Assembly: GCF_039537585.1 (NCBI RefSeq)
Contig: NZ_BAABAU010000001.1
Span: forward strand, 1,860,001-1,924,000
DNA from: Frondihabitans peucedani
Lineage (GTDB): Bacteria > Actinomycetota > Actinomycetes > Actinomycetales > Microbacteriaceae
Direction: 5' to 3'
DNA: 64,000 bases
The notes under the pieces are model-generated. The model was not told the origin of the DNA. It saw only the letters and a list, made by a program, of their open reading frames with translations, and did not search any database. Shown here in pieces: positions 26,589-35,176 of this stretch. The first letter of the stretch is position 1, and each line of letters begins with the position of its first letter. A program made the translations under genes and the position numbers.

Positions 26589-27244
26589 GCCTCGCGACGC
26601 GCAAGCCACTCCCGGGCGAGGGTGGCGTAGACGCAGGTGTCGCCCCACTCGCCCTTGAAGAAGGCGTCCTCGACGAAGTGCGCCTCCTCGCGCATGCCGA
26701 GTCGCCGGCAGACCCCGATCGACGCGGTGTTCCGCGGGTCGAGGGTGGCGTGCACGCGGCGCGAGTGCAGCTCGTCGACGCAGAGGTCGACCATCGAGGC
26801 CGCCGCCTCCGTCGCATAGCCCCGCCCCTGGAACGCCGGGTTGAGCACCCAGCCCACCTCGGCCTGGCGGTGCTCGACGCTGGTCAGCCGGATGTTGACC
26901 TCTCCGATCACGCGACCCGGAGCATCCTGCGTCTCGATGGCCAGGCAGAGGGGATCGCCGTCGCGGCGGAGGCTCGTCATCGCCGTCCGCCGATGCAGGT
27001 GCTCAGCGGTGTCTGTGCGGTCGCGCACCGGCCACAGCATGTAGCGGAGCGTCTCGGCGTCCGACTGGTAGACGAGGACGTCGTCGAGGTCGGAGTCGAG
27101 CAGGGGCCGCAGGATGAGGCGCTCGGTGCGACCCGGGCGGGCCTCGAACGTCAGCGAGCTGCCGGGCTCCAGCGGACCATCCGGCTGCAGCGGACCGTCG
27201 GGCTGCAGCGGACCGTCGGGCTGCAGCGGACCCTCCGGCGGCAT
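26561..27244 (-). CDS. RimJ/RimL-type N-acetyltransferase with hexapeptide repeat
   Basis: A 227-residue GNAT enzyme of the RimJ/RimL group, with TERLILRPL at the domain start, the acetyl-CoA motif FQGRGYATEAA and the terminal NTASIGVCRRLGM strand. Such proteins acetylate ribosomal proteins, antibiotics or small molecules. The amino terminus carries four copies of a GPLQPD hexapeptide (about residues 5-28), encoded by four 18-bp tandem repeats, a feature I do not know from the family. Its ATG overlaps the hemA stop by one base (TGATG), so it is coupled to hemA. Confidence 0.85.
   Translation of the reverse strand: MPPEGPLQPDGPLQPDGPLQPDGPLEPGSSLTFEARPGRTERLILRPLLDSDLDDVLVYQSDAETLRYMLWPVRDRTDTAEHLHRRTAMTSLRRDGDPLCLAIETQDAPGRVIGEVNIRLTSVEHRQAEVGWVLNPAFQGRGYATEAAASMVDLCVDELHSRRVHATLDPRNTASIGVCRRLGMREEAHFVEDAFFKGEWGDTCVYATLAREWLARREAQSIDIATT
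27165..27236. repeat. Four 18-bp tandem repeats in an acetyltransferase start
   Basis: Units of GGCTGCAGCGGACCGTCG; the middle two are identical and the outer two differ at three or four positions. In the coding strand each reads Gly-Pro-Leu-Gln-Pro-Asp (last unit Glu-Pro-Gly). Copy number may vary between strains. Confidence 0.9.
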
Positions 27245-28542
27245 CAGACCGCGGTCGCCTCGCCGGACCGGTCGTCGCCGAGGGGCCGGAGAGCCGTCGG
27301 CGCGGAGGCGCGTGTGTCGGTGAGGCCGAAGAGGGCCTCGAGGCCGTCGCGGAAGTCCTCTCCGCGACCCTCGCGAGCCAGTTCGCGCGCCCGGACCGAG
27401 GGGGTGTGCAGCAGGACGCCGGCGAGGTGGCGCAGCGCCTGCTCGGTGCGCTCGCTGGAGTCGCCGCGCGAGCGGGCGCGCTCGATCTCGGCGTCGAGGA
27501 GGTCGAACACGTGCTTGCGGAGAGCCACCACGGCGGGCGAGAGCGACTGCTCGGCAGCGACGGCCTGGAACTCGGCGGCCGCGCTGGTCACGAGGGCGCG
27601 GGCGTCGTCGGCGGCGCTGAGCTCGGCGAGCGGGGCGTGGAGGCTGATCGTCTCGAGGTCGAGGAGCTCGACCCCGTCGACGCGGGCGACGAGGGGGTCG
27701 ACGTTGCGGGGCAGGCCGAGATCGATGACGAGCCGGCGGACGCCGGCCTCGACGACGGAGGGCACCACGAGGGGCTCGGTGGTGGACGTGCACGTGATGA
27801 GCACGTCGCTCCAGGCGATCGCCTCGGCGAGGTCGGTGTGGGCGACGAGCTGGTGCTTGGCCGCGAACCAGGGGGCGCGGCCGGACGCCGAGAAGACGCC
27901 GATGCTCTCGGCCCCGCGGTCGCGGAGGGCGGCGACGGTGGTCGCGGCGTACATGCCGGTGCCGACGAGCAGGATGCGGGCCTGCGACCAGTCGGTCACG
28001 CGGCTCTGGGCGAGATCGAGGGCGAGCCGCACGAGCGAGCGCCCGGCACCGCCGACGTTGGTGCGGTTCTTGACGCCGCGGGAGGTGTGGGAGGCCTGTT
28101 GGAACAGGCGCTCGAGGTCGCGCGAGGTGGTGCCGTCGTCGCGGGCGCGCTCGAGGGCGCGCCTCACCTGACCCGAGATCTCGTCCTCGCCGACGACGAC
28201 CGACTCGAGGCCGGAGCTCACGGCGAACAGGTGCTCGACGACTCCGTCGCCGGTGATGACGCTGACGCTGTCGCGCAGGTCGGAGGGCACGACGCCGCTG
28301 GCCGCGCTCATGGTCTGGATGGTCGCCTCGACCGCGACCGCCGAGGCGGCGGTGAGGGGCTCGTCGACGTCGAGATAGGCCTCGAAGCGGTTGCACGTCG
28401 CGAGCACGACGGCGCCCGACACGAAATCGCTCGACTCGACCAGGGTGCCCGCCGCCGTGGGTGCGCCGACGCTCAACTTCTCGAGGAGGTCGAAGCTGGC
28501 GTTCTGATGAGACGCCGTGAGGCAGATGAGCACGTCGTCCAT
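27244..28542 (-). CDS. hemA: Glutamyl-tRNA reductase
   Basis: A 432-residue glutamyl-tRNA reductase, the first committed enzyme of C5 haem synthesis: it reduces Glu-tRNA(Glu) to glutamate-1-semialdehyde, which HemL then converts. The nucleophile is Cys50 in [19 protein letters not shown] (about 115-126) and the nucleotide-binding [16 protein letters not shown] are typical, and the helical dimerisation domain follows. It stands alone on the minus strand, divergent from the haem operon by way of two intervening plus-strand genes, and is coupled to a downstream acetyltransferase. A tRNA-Glu gene lies about 28 kb away in this window. Confidence 0.95.
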   Translation of the reverse strand: MDDVLICLTASHQNASFDLLEKLSVGAPTAAGTLVESSDFVSGAVVLATCNRFEAYLDVDEPLTAASAVAVEATIQTMSAASGVVPSDLRDSVSVITGDGVVEHLFAVSSGLESVVVGEDEISGQVRRALERARDDGTTSRDLERLFQQASHTSRGVKNRTNVGGAGRSLVRLALDLAQSRVTDWSQARILLVGTGMYAATTVAALRDRGAESIGVFSASGRAPWFAAKHQLVAHTDLAEAIAWSDVLITCTSTTEPLVVPSVVEAGVRRLVIDLGLPRNVDPLVARVDGVELLDLETISLHAPLAELSAADDARALVTSAAAEFQAVAAEQSLSPAVVALRKHVFDLLDAEIERARSRGDSSERTEQALRHLAGVLLHTPSVRARELAREGRGEDFRDGLEALFGLTDTRASAPTALRPLGDDRSGEATAV

Positions 28543-28622
28543 GGTAACTCGCGCTCGAAAGCGGCTCCATGGCCGCCTCTCAGCATCGAGAGACCAGACG
28601 ACCCCGCGGCTAGGGTCGGAGC

Positions 28623-29144
28623 GTGCTCCTCTTCCGACCCGCCACCCTCGCCGACACGTCCGCCCTCGTCGACCTCGTGCAGTCCGCCTACCGCGGCGAC
28701 GCGAGCCGCGCCGGCTGGACCACCGAGGCCGACCTCCTCGACGGACCGCGGATCGACGCGGAGCTCCTGGCCGTCGACCTCGCGAATCCGGACGGCGCGG
28801 TGCTCGTGGGCGAGGAGGACGGCGTGATCCTGGCCTGCTGCAATCTCGTGCGCAGAAGCGACACCACCGGCTACTTCGGCATGTTCGCGGTCTCGCCCCT
28901 CCGCCAGGGCGCCGGGCTCGGCAAGGAAGTCCTCGCCGAGGCGGAGCGCGTCGCCCGCGACGACTGGGACCTGAGCGCCCTCGAGATGACCGTCCTCGAG
29001 CAGCGTCCCGAGCTCATCGCGTTCTACGAGCGCCGTGGCTACGAGCGGACGGGCGGGTTCGCGCCGTTCCCGTACGGCGAGGACCGCGTCGGCCTGCCGC
29101 GCCGCGACGACCTCCGGATGGTCGTCCTCCGCAAGCGCCTCTGA
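28623..29144 (+). CDS. GNAT family N-acetyltransferase
   Basis: A 173-residue single-domain GNAT protein. [20 protein letters not shown] is the usual first strand and helix, [19 protein letters not shown] gives the acetyl-CoA binding loop (Q-G-A-G-L-G), and [15 protein letters not shown] is the last strand. The substrate is unknown. The GTG start is the only one before the first domain strand. A copy of GATCCTGC overlaps its stop codon. It lies 80 bp from the divergent hemA start and so may share a promoter region. Confidence 0.88.
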   Translation: MLLFRPATLADTSALVDLVQSAYRGDASRAGWTTEADLLDGPRIDAELLAVDLANPDGAVLVGEEDGVILACCNLVRRSDTTGYFGMFAVSPLRQGAGLGKEVLAEAERVARDDWDLSALEMTVLEQRPELIAFYERRGYERTGGFAPFPYGEDRVGLPRRDDLRMVVLRKRL

Positions 29145-29178
29145 TCCTGCGCTCGGCTCCGTTCCCTAGGGTGCAGGC

Positions 29179-30228
29179 ATGAGCAACGACACGCCCTCGG
29201 GCGACAGCACCAGCACGAGCACCACCACCACCAGCAGCCAGTGGCACCTCGTGGCCCGCCCGCACGGCGAGCCCGTCCCGTCCGACGTCGCGCTGCGCAC
29301 CGTCGACCTCCCGCCGCTCGGTGAGGGCGAGGTGCGGGTCGCCAACGAGTTCCTCTCGGTCGACCCCTACATGCGCGGCCGCATGAACGACGTGCCCTCG
29401 TACGTCCCGCCGTTCCGACTCGACGAGCCGATGACCGGCGGCGCCGTCGGCCGCGTGGTCGAGTCGCGCTCGAGCGACCTCCCCGTGGGCACCGCGGTCA
29501 GCCACAACGACGGCTGGCGCGACGTGGCGCAGGGCCCGGCGAAGGCGTTCTCGCGCGTCGAGGAGCTGCCCGGCGTCTCGCTCTCGGTGCACCTCGGCGC
29601 CCTCGGCCTGACCGGCCTCACCGCCTACACCGGCCTCACCCGCATCGCGGGCCTGAAGGAGGGCGACGTCGTCTTCGTCTCGGGCGCCGCGGGCGCCGTC
29701 GGCACGATGGTGGGCCAGATCGCCCGCCTCCGCGGGGCCTCCCGCGTGATCGGGAGCGCAGGATCGGCCGAGAAGGTCGCCCTCCTGACCTCGAAGTACG
29801 GTTTCGACGCGGCTTTCAACTACCGCGACGGCGACGTGCTCGGCCAGCTCCAGGCCGCCGCTCCCGACGGCATCGACGTCTACTTCGACAACGTCGGCGG
29901 CGACCACCTCTCGGCGGCGTTCGAGACCCTCAACCGCTTCGGGCGCATCGCCGTCTGCGGCGCGATCGGCGCCTACAACGCGACCGGAGCCGAGCAGGGC
30001 GTGACGGGGACGACGCGCATCGTCACCCGCAGCCTCCGCGTCGAGGGCTTCACGATGGGCGACCACTGGGACCTCGCGCCGGAGTTCGCGGCCGAGGTCG
30101 GCCCGGCGTTCGCCGACGGCCGCTTCGTCTTCGACGAGACCGTGGTCGACGGCCTCGACAACACCTTCGACGCGTTCGTCGGCCTGCTCCGCGGCCAGAA
30201 CGTCGGGAAGATGGTCGTCCGCCTCTGA
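29179..30228 (+). CDS. NADP-dependent medium-chain reductase (CurA/PTGR-like)
   Basis: A 349-residue zinc-independent medium-chain oxidoreductase of the CurA/prostaglandin-reductase/YfmJ group, reducing alpha,beta-unsaturated carbonyls with [18 protein letters not shown] (about 57-69) and [17 protein letters not shown] (about 171-187, the AxxGxxG dinucleotide motif) are diagnostic. [14 protein letters not shown] follows. The first 20 residues are a Ser/Thr-rich tail of unknown use. A perfect 14-bp hairpin terminator follows the stop. It lies 34 bp after the acetyltransferase gene, likely one transcript. Confidence 0.9.
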   Translation: MSNDTPSGDSTSTSTTTTSSQWHLVARPHGEPVPSDVALRTVDLPPLGEGEVRVANEFLSVDPYMRGRMNDVPSYVPPFRLDEPMTGGAVGRVVESRSSDLPVGTAVSHNDGWRDVAQGPAKAFSRVEELPGVSLSVHLGALGLTGLTAYTGLTRIAGLKEGDVVFVSGAAGAVGTMVGQIARLRGASRVIGSAGSAEKVALLTSKYGFDAAFNYRDGDVLGQLQAAAPDGIDVYFDNVGGDHLSAAFETLNRFGRIAVCGAIGAYNATGAEQGVTGTTRIVTRSLRVEGFTMGDHWDLAPEFAAEVGPAFADGRFVFDETVVDGLDNTFDAFVGLLRGQNVGKMVVRL

Positions 30229-30238
30229 GCCGACCCGT

Positions 30239-30286
30239 CGAGCGCCCCGCGCCCGAGGTCTCTCGACCCGGAGCGCGGGGCGCTCG
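30239..30286 (+). terminator. Strong hairpin terminator between the reductase and hemE
   Basis: The arms CGAGCGCCCCGCGC (30239-30252) and GCGCGGGGCGCTCG (30273-30286) are perfect complements with a 20-nt loop. It ends the reductase transcript 11 bp past its stop and insulates the haem operon start. Confidence 0.85.
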
Positions 30287-30319
30287 CCGCGCGGCTGGGC
30301 ATCAGCCCGGGATGCGACA

Positions 30320-31393
30320 ATGCCGGACGTGATCACGACCGCCCTGCCCGCCGACCACCCGCTCGCGACGGGTGCCACGTCGGCGTCGCCGCTGGTCCGG
30401 GCACTCCGAGGCGACCGGCCCGACCGGCTGCCGGTGTGGTTCATGCGCCAGGCGGGTCGCTCCCTGCCGGAGTACCGCGAGCTGCGGGTCGGCACGAAGA
30501 TGCTCGACGCCTGCCTCGATCCCGCGCTCTCGAGCGAGATCACGCTGCAGCCGGTGCGCCGGCACGGCGTCGACGCGGGCATCTTCTTCAGCGACATCGT
30601 CGTGCCGATCAAGCTCGCCGGCGTCGCGGTCGACATCGTCCCGGGCCGCGGACCCGTCCTCGAGACGCCGATCCGGACGCCGGACGACGTCGCGAGGCTG
30701 GAGCCCCTCGATCCTGCGGCCCTCGCCCCTATCGCCGAGGGAGTCGCTCAGACGGTCGCCCAGCTCGGCGACACCCCCCTGATCGGTTTCGCGGGCGCCC
30801 CCTTCACGCTCGCGGCCTACCTCGTCGAGGGCGGGCCGTCGAAAGACCACCTCCGGGCGCGGGCGCTCATGCACTCCGACCCCGAGACCTGGGACGCCCT
30901 GCTCACCTGGGCGGCCGACGTCACGGGGGCGTTCCTCCGGGCGCAGATCCTCGCCGGGGCCAGCGCCGGGCAGCTGTTCGACTCCTGGGTCGGGTCGCTG
31001 TCGCTCCGCGACTACGTCGAGCGGGTCGCTCCTTACTCGGCGCGCGCCCTCTCCCACATCGACGACCTCGGCGTGCCCCGGATCCACTTCGGCGTCGGCA
31101 GCGGCGAGGTCCTCGCGGCCATGCGCGACGTCGGCACCGACGCGGTCGGCGTCGACTGGCGGATCCCGCTCGACGAGGCGTCGAGGCGCCTGGGCGGGCA
31201 GACGCCCGTGCAGGGGAACATCGATCCTGCGCTCCTCCTCGCCCCCTGGCCGGTGCTCGAGGCCCACGTCCGCGACGTGGTGGAGCGCGGCCGGGCCGCA
31301 CCCGCGCACGTCCTCAACCTCGGCCACGGCGTGAACCCCGACACCGACCCCGCGGTCCTGACCCGGATCGTCGAGCTGGCGCACACGCTGTGA
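30320..31393 (+). CDS. hemE: Uroporphyrinogen decarboxylase
   Basis: A 357-residue HemE, converting uroporphyrinogen III to coproporphyrinogen III. The signature [17 protein letters not shown] (about 39-55) contains the substrate-anchoring Arg residues. FFSDIVVP carries the catalytic Asp, and [15 protein letters not shown] the terminal His. It is the first gene of the plus-strand haem operon. It overlaps the next gene by 4 bp (GTGA), coupling the two enzymes that act before the coproporphyrin branch point. Confidence 0.96.
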   Translation: MPDVITTALPADHPLATGATSASPLVRALRGDRPDRLPVWFMRQAGRSLPEYRELRVGTKMLDACLDPALSSEITLQPVRRHGVDAGIFFSDIVVPIKLAGVAVDIVPGRGPVLETPIRTPDDVARLEPLDPAALAPIAEGVAQTVAQLGDTPLIGFAGAPFTLAAYLVEGGPSKDHLRARALMHSDPETWDALLTWAADVTGAFLRAQILAGASAGQLFDSWVGSLSLRDYVERVAPYSARALSHIDDLGVPRIHFGVGSGEVLAAMRDVGTDAVGVDWRIPLDEASRRLGGQTPVQGNIDPALLLAPWPVLEAHVRDVVERGRAAPAHVLNLGHGVNPDTDPAVLTRIVELAHTL

Positions 31394-32724
31394 GCACCAC
31401 CGGAGTCGACGCCGTCGTGATCGGCGGCGGGGTCGCCGGGCTGGTCGTCGCGCGCGACCTCGGCAAGGCGGGGCGCCGCGTGATCCTGCTCGAGGCCTCC
31501 GAGCGGCTGGGCGGCGAGGTCAGGCGGCACACCGTCGGCGGGATCGACCTCGACGCCGGCGCCGAGAGCTTCGCGACCCGCGGCGACACGGTCCAGATGC
31601 TGGCGACGCAGGTCGGCCTCGGGTCGGAGATCGTGCTGCCCGACCCGCGCGGGGCCTGGGTGATCGAGCCCGACGGACACGCGTTCCCGCTCCCGAAGAC
31701 GGGCCTGCTGGGCATCCCGGGCACGGCCATGTCGCGCGACGTCATCGACGTCGTCGGGACCGCCGGTGCGCTGCGCGCCGAGCTCGACTCGCTCCTGCCG
31801 GGGCCTGTCGGCGCCAAGGAGCAGAAGCTGGGCCCGCTCGTCCGCCGCCGCATGGGACGCGCCGTGCTCGACAAGCTCGTCACCCCCGTGGTCCTCGGCG
31901 TCCACTCCGCGCACCCCGACGACCTCGACGTCGACCGGGTCGCCCCGGGGCTCCGCGCCGCGCTCCTCCACCAGAACTCCCTCGCGCGCGCCGTGACAGC
32001 CCTCCGCGAGAAGGCCTCGGCAGGATCAGCCGTGGCCGGGATCCGCGGCGGCATCGTGCGGCTCGTCGACGAGCTCGTGGCCGACCTCGAGACCTACGGG
32101 GTCGACGTGCGGCTCGGCGCCCGGGCCGCCTCCTACGACGCGGCATCCGTGACGCTGACGTCGGGCGAGCGCATCGCCGCCGACCACGTCGTCGTCGCCC
32201 TCGGCGGAGGCGACGCCGCGCGCCTCGACGGAGCCGCCGTCGCCCCCGACGCCGCCGGCCTGATCACGCTCGCCACCCTCGTCGTGCGCGAGCCCGCCCT
32301 CGACGCCGCGCCGCGCGGCACCGGGGTGCTCGTCGCCCCCGGAGCCACCGGCATCCGCGCCAAGGCCCTCACCCACGCGAGCATCAAGTGGCAGTGGATC
32401 GCCGAGCGCGCCGAGGGGCGCCACGTGCTGCGGCTCAGCTACAGCTCGCCCGCGCTCGACCGCAGCGCCACCGACACCGAGGTCCGTGATGCGGCGCTCG
32501 CCGACGCGTCGACGATCCTCGGGGTCCCGGTCGGTGCCGACCGGGTCGACGGCTTCGCGCGCGTCGAGTGGAACGCACCGTTCCGCGGCGCAGGATCCAC
32601 CGGCAGCGAGGTCGTCCCGGGTGTCATCCGGGTCGGCGGCTCCATCTCCGGCCGGGGCCTCGCCGGGGTCGTCGCCGGCGCCAGACAGGCCGCCCTGGGC
32701 ATCCTCTCCACGCCGGAGGCGTGA
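31390..32724 (+). CDS. cgoX: Coproporphyrinogen III oxidase, HemY type
   Basis: A 444-residue FAD-dependent oxidase with the dinucleotide motif [14 protein letters not shown] at the start and [18 protein letters not shown] near the end. In actinobacteria HemY-type proteins oxidise coproporphyrinogen III to coproporphyrin III (CgoX), and the presence of ChdC and CpfC downstream supports that assignment rather than protoporphyrinogen oxidase. The GTG start overlaps the hemE stop and gives the family's usual start. The operon is interrupted after it by four small envelope genes. Confidence 0.92.
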   Translation: MSTTGVDAVVIGGGVAGLVVARDLGKAGRRVILLEASERLGGEVRRHTVGGIDLDAGAESFATRGDTVQMLATQVGLGSEIVLPDPRGAWVIEPDGHAFPLPKTGLLGIPGTAMSRDVIDVVGTAGALRAELDSLLPGPVGAKEQKLGPLVRRRMGRAVLDKLVTPVVLGVHSAHPDDLDVDRVAPGLRAALLHQNSLARAVTALREKASAGSAVAGIRGGIVRLVDELVADLETYGVDVRLGARAASYDAASVTLTSGERIAADHVVVALGGGDAARLDGAAVAPDAAGLITLATLVVREPALDAAPRGTGVLVAPGATGIRAKALTHASIKWQWIAERAEGRHVLRLSYSSPALDRSATDTEVRDAALADASTILGVPVGADRVDGFARVEWNAPFRGAGSTGSEVVPGVIRVGGSISGRGLAGVVAGARQAALGILSTPEA

Positions 32725-32787
32725 CCTCGGCGGAACAGGCGGCCCGCCGCGGTCTAACCTAAGAACCACACCAACTCTGGAGGCTCC

Positions 32788-33054
32788 ATGCAGGGCAAGC
32801 TGATCTTCGTCGCAGGCGCGGCCGTCGGGTACGTTCTCGGATCCCGGGCGGGCCACCAGCGCTACGAGCAGATCGCCGCCGGCGCCTCGAAGTTCTGGAA
32901 CAGCCGGTCCGTGCAGAAGCAGGTCGTGAAGGTCGAGCAGGCCGCCGAGGCCGTTCTGCCCAAGGTCGTCACCGGTCTCTTTCACGTCGTCGTCTGGGCC
33001 GTGAAGAAGCTCTTCGGCATCCAGACGAAGCAGAGACCCGCGACCGGTCGCTGA
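32788..33054 (+). CDS. Small YtxH-like membrane-associated protein
   Basis: An 88-residue protein with one amino-terminal hydrophobic helix (LIFVAGAAVGYVLGSRAG, residues 5-22) ending in GSRAGHQRYEQI, the YtxH-like signature, then an amphipathic stretch. Function is unknown; YtxH proteins are stress-linked in Bacillus. A GGAGG site precedes the ATG. It begins a group of small envelope genes placed inside the haem operon. Confidence 0.75.
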   Translation: MQGKLIFVAGAAVGYVLGSRAGHQRYEQIAAGASKFWNSRSVQKQVVKVEQAAEAVLPKVVTGLFHVVVWAVKKLFGIQTKQRPATGR

Positions 33055-33100
33055 CCGTCCTCGCCCCGTCCCCGCCACCACCCGCCCTGAGAGGGAGCAC

Positions 33101-33553
33101 ATGACCGAGTCGACTCGAGCCGACAGCATCCACCACGCCAAGAAGTCGCGGTCGCTGTTCGGCCTCATCGCCGACATCCCGACCCTGGTCACCGACCTGG
33201 TCAAGGGAGAGATCGCGCTGCTCAAGCAGGAGCTCATCGCCAAGGCGAAGGTGTTCGGCCTCGGCGCCGGACTCATCGTCGGCGCGCTGCTGTTCCTGTT
33301 CCTGATGCTCCTGTGCCTCATCGGCGCCGGGATCGCGGCGCTGTCGCTCGTGATGCCCCTGTGGCTCGCCGCGCTGCTCGTCGCCGTCCTGTTCCTGCTC
33401 ATCGCCGCGGGCCTCGGCCTCCTCGGCTACAGACAGATCAAGAAGGGGCTGCCGGTGCTGCCCAAGCAGACCATCGACAGCGTCAAGAGCGACATCAAGG
33501 CCGTCAAGGGCGTGGGCCGGATCCCGCGCTCCGACGTGGGAGGACGACGCTGA
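33101..33553 (+). CDS. Holin-X/DUF1469-like membrane protein
   Basis: A 150-residue protein with two adjacent long hydrophobic helices (about 51-76 and 81-107) after an amphipathic LVTDLVKGEIALLKQELIAKA segment. That pattern defines the actinobacterial holin-X/DUF1469 family. Despite the family name there are no phage genes nearby; such proteins occur widely next to DUF3618 genes as a chromosomal envelope module. A GAGGGAG site precedes the ATG. Its TGA stop overlaps the ATG of the DUF3618 gene by one base. Confidence 0.82.
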   Translation: MTESTRADSIHHAKKSRSLFGLIADIPTLVTDLVKGEIALLKQELIAKAKVFGLGAGLIVGALLFLFLMLLCLIGAGIAALSLVMPLWLAALLVAVLFLLIAAGLGLLGYRQIKKGLPVLPKQTIDSVKSDIKAVKGVGRIPRSDVGGRR

Positions 33554-33780
33554 TGAGCGACGCAGAAGAGATCCAGGCCGCCGTCGACCGCACCCGCGCC
33601 GACCTCGCAGCCACGCTGAACGAGCTCGAAGACAAGCTCAACATCCCGAAGCAGCTGGGCGTCAAAGCGCACCAGGCCAAGGCGAGCTACGCGCGCGACC
33701 CCAAGCCGTGGCTCATCGGGGCCGCGGTGGTCGTCGTCGCCATAGGCGGCATCGCGCTCATCGCCCTGCGCCGCCGCTAG
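33553..33780 (+). CDS. DUF3618 membrane protein
   Basis: A 75-residue DUF3618 protein. The amino-terminal EEIQAAVDRTRADLAATLNELEDKLN segment is the family signature, predicted as a helix, and the carboxy terminus has one membrane helix (about 51-71) ending in Arg-rich tail. It is translationally coupled (TGATG) to the holin-X-like gene, its usual partner. Function is unknown. Confidence 0.85.
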   Translation: MSDAEEIQAAVDRTRADLAATLNELEDKLNIPKQLGVKAHQAKASYARDPKPWLIGAAVVVVAIGGIALIALRRR

Positions 33781-33792
33781 CCGCCGGACGCC

Positions 33793-34362
33793 ATGCCGAC
33801 GGTGACACCCCTGTCGCTCCTGGGCGGAGCGCTCCGGTGGCGACGGGCCGGCGAGCGGTGGAGCGTCGCGAACACGCGGCAGCTGCAGGCGCCCGACACC
33901 ATCCGGGTGACCAGCTCGTCCTTCGACGACGGCGGGGCGATCCCCGCGGCCCACGCCGGTGACGGCGTGGGGGGCAACGAGTCTCCCGCGCTCGGCTGGA
34001 GCGGCCTGCCCGAGGCGACCGCGCAGATCCTGCTGGTCATCGAAGACGTCGACGTGCCCCTGCCCAGGCCGCTGCTGCACACGATCGCGCTCGTCGACTC
34101 CAGCCTCGACGGCCTGCCCGAGGGCGGACTCGACCGCGAGAACCCGGCGATCCGCTTCGTCCCCGCGGCCTTCGGGCGGAGCGGCTACCAGGGCCCCAGG
34201 GCGCTCCCCGGCCACGGCACGCACCGGTACGGCTTCCACGTGCACGCGCTGGACCGCGCCGTGCCTCCGGACGTCTCGCTGGTCGACTTCGCCGAGCTGC
34301 TGCCCTGGGTCGACGGCCAGGTGCTCGCGCGCGGCTCCCTGGTCGGGACGCAGCGCCGCTGA
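33793..34362 (+). CDS. YbhB/YbcL-type PEBP family protein
   Basis: A 189-residue phosphatidylethanolamine-binding-protein family member. ESPALGWSGLPEATAQILLVIEDVDVPLP holds the ligand-pocket Asp residues, GYQGPRALPGHGTHRYGFHVHAL gives the conserved GPxPP-like and H-x-Y segments, and the fold is completed by VDGQVLARGSLVGT. Bacterial function is not settled. No signal peptide is seen. It follows the DUF3618 gene closely and precedes chdC, separating the first and second parts of the haem operon. Confidence 0.88.
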   Translation: MPTVTPLSLLGGALRWRRAGERWSVANTRQLQAPDTIRVTSSSFDDGGAIPAAHAGDGVGGNESPALGWSGLPEATAQILLVIEDVDVPLPRPLLHTIALVDSSLDGLPEGGLDRENPAIRFVPAAFGRSGYQGPRALPGHGTHRYGFHVHALDRAVPPDVSLVDFAELLPWVDGQVLARGSLVGTQRR

Positions 34363-34392
34363 GGCCGCCGCCCCTCCACGCCTGAGGGTCTC

Positions 34393-34420
34393 TCGAACCT
34401 GAGAGGGCCGGTTCGAACCT
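34393..34420. promoter_or_regulatory. Direct repeat and palindrome upstream of chdC
   Basis: TCGAACCT occurs at 34393-34400 and 34413-34420, exactly 20 bp apart and so on the same helix face. The second copy is part of the palindrome GGTTCGAACC (34410-34419). The position, about 30 bp before chdC, suggests an operator for the second half of the haem operon. Confidence 0.5.
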
Positions 34421-34447
34421 CGCAGGCGGACGGGGGATGATAGTGGC

Positions 34448-35176
34448 ATGAATTCGAGCGCCGACGCGCACACGCAGGCAACTCCCGAGACCCCCGCTCC
34501 CGAGGGCTCCGGCGACACCCTGGGCTACACGCTCTGGGCCGTCCTCCGCCGAGACTCGTCCCACCCGTACGTGCCGGCCGACGGCGACGTCGCCGAGCTC
34601 GACGAGACCGTCGAGGCCCTGGCCTCGCGGGGCGTCACCGTCCGCGGCTTCTACGACATCAGCGGCTTCAAGGCCGACAGCGACCTCATGATCTGGCTGC
34701 ACGGCGAGATCCCCGAGGACATCCAGTGGGGCTACCGCGAGCTCATCCGCACCTGCCTCCTCAAAGACTTGGTCCCGGCCTGGAACGCGATGGGCATGCA
34801 CCGCGAGGCCGAGTTCTCCAAAGACCACAGCCCCGCGTTCATGCGCGGCAAGGAGCCCGAGACGTGGCTCACCGTGTACCCGTTCGTCCGGAGCTACGAG
34901 TGGTATCTCCTGCCCGACGAGGAGCGCCGCGCGATGCTCCGAGACCACGGCATGAAGGGCTCCGTCCACCGCCAGGTCCTGACCAACACCGTGGCCAGCT
35001 TCAGCCTGGGCGACTACGAATGGATCCTGGCGCTCGAGGCCCCCGAGCTGGTGCAGCTCGTCGACCTCATGCGCGACCTCCGCTACACCGAGGCCCGCCG
35101 TCACGTCCGAGAAGAGGTCCCGTTCTACACGGGCCGCCGCATCCCCACCACCGAGATCAGCGAGGTCCTGCGTTGA
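34448..35176 (+). CDS. chdC: Coproheme decarboxylase (HemQ)
   Basis: A 242-residue chlorite-dismutase-fold enzyme that decarboxylates coproheme to haem b with hydrogen peroxide, the last step of the coproporphyrin-dependent route. The segment YPFVRSYEWYLLPDEERRAML contains the reactive Tyr of the family, and MLRDHGMKG and SFSLGDYEWILALEAPEL complete the proximal haem pocket. The first 24 residues are a Pro/Thr-rich tail. Overlaps the TTG of the next gene. Confidence 0.95.
   Translation: MNSSADAHTQATPETPAPEGSGDTLGYTLWAVLRRDSSHPYVPADGDVAELDETVEALASRGVTVRGFYDISGFKADSDLMIWLHGEIPEDIQWGYRELIRTCLLKDLVPAWNAMGMHREAEFSKDHSPAFMRGKEPETWLTVYPFVRSYEWYLLPDEERRAMLRDHGMKGSVHRQVLTNTVASFSLGDYEWILALEAPELVQLVDLMRDLRYTEARRHVREEVPFYTGRRIPTTEISEVLR

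Noticed and set aside
33101-33553. Prophage or holin gene
   Set aside because: The holin-X name is historical; no phage structural, lysis or integration gene is near and the partner is DUF3618.
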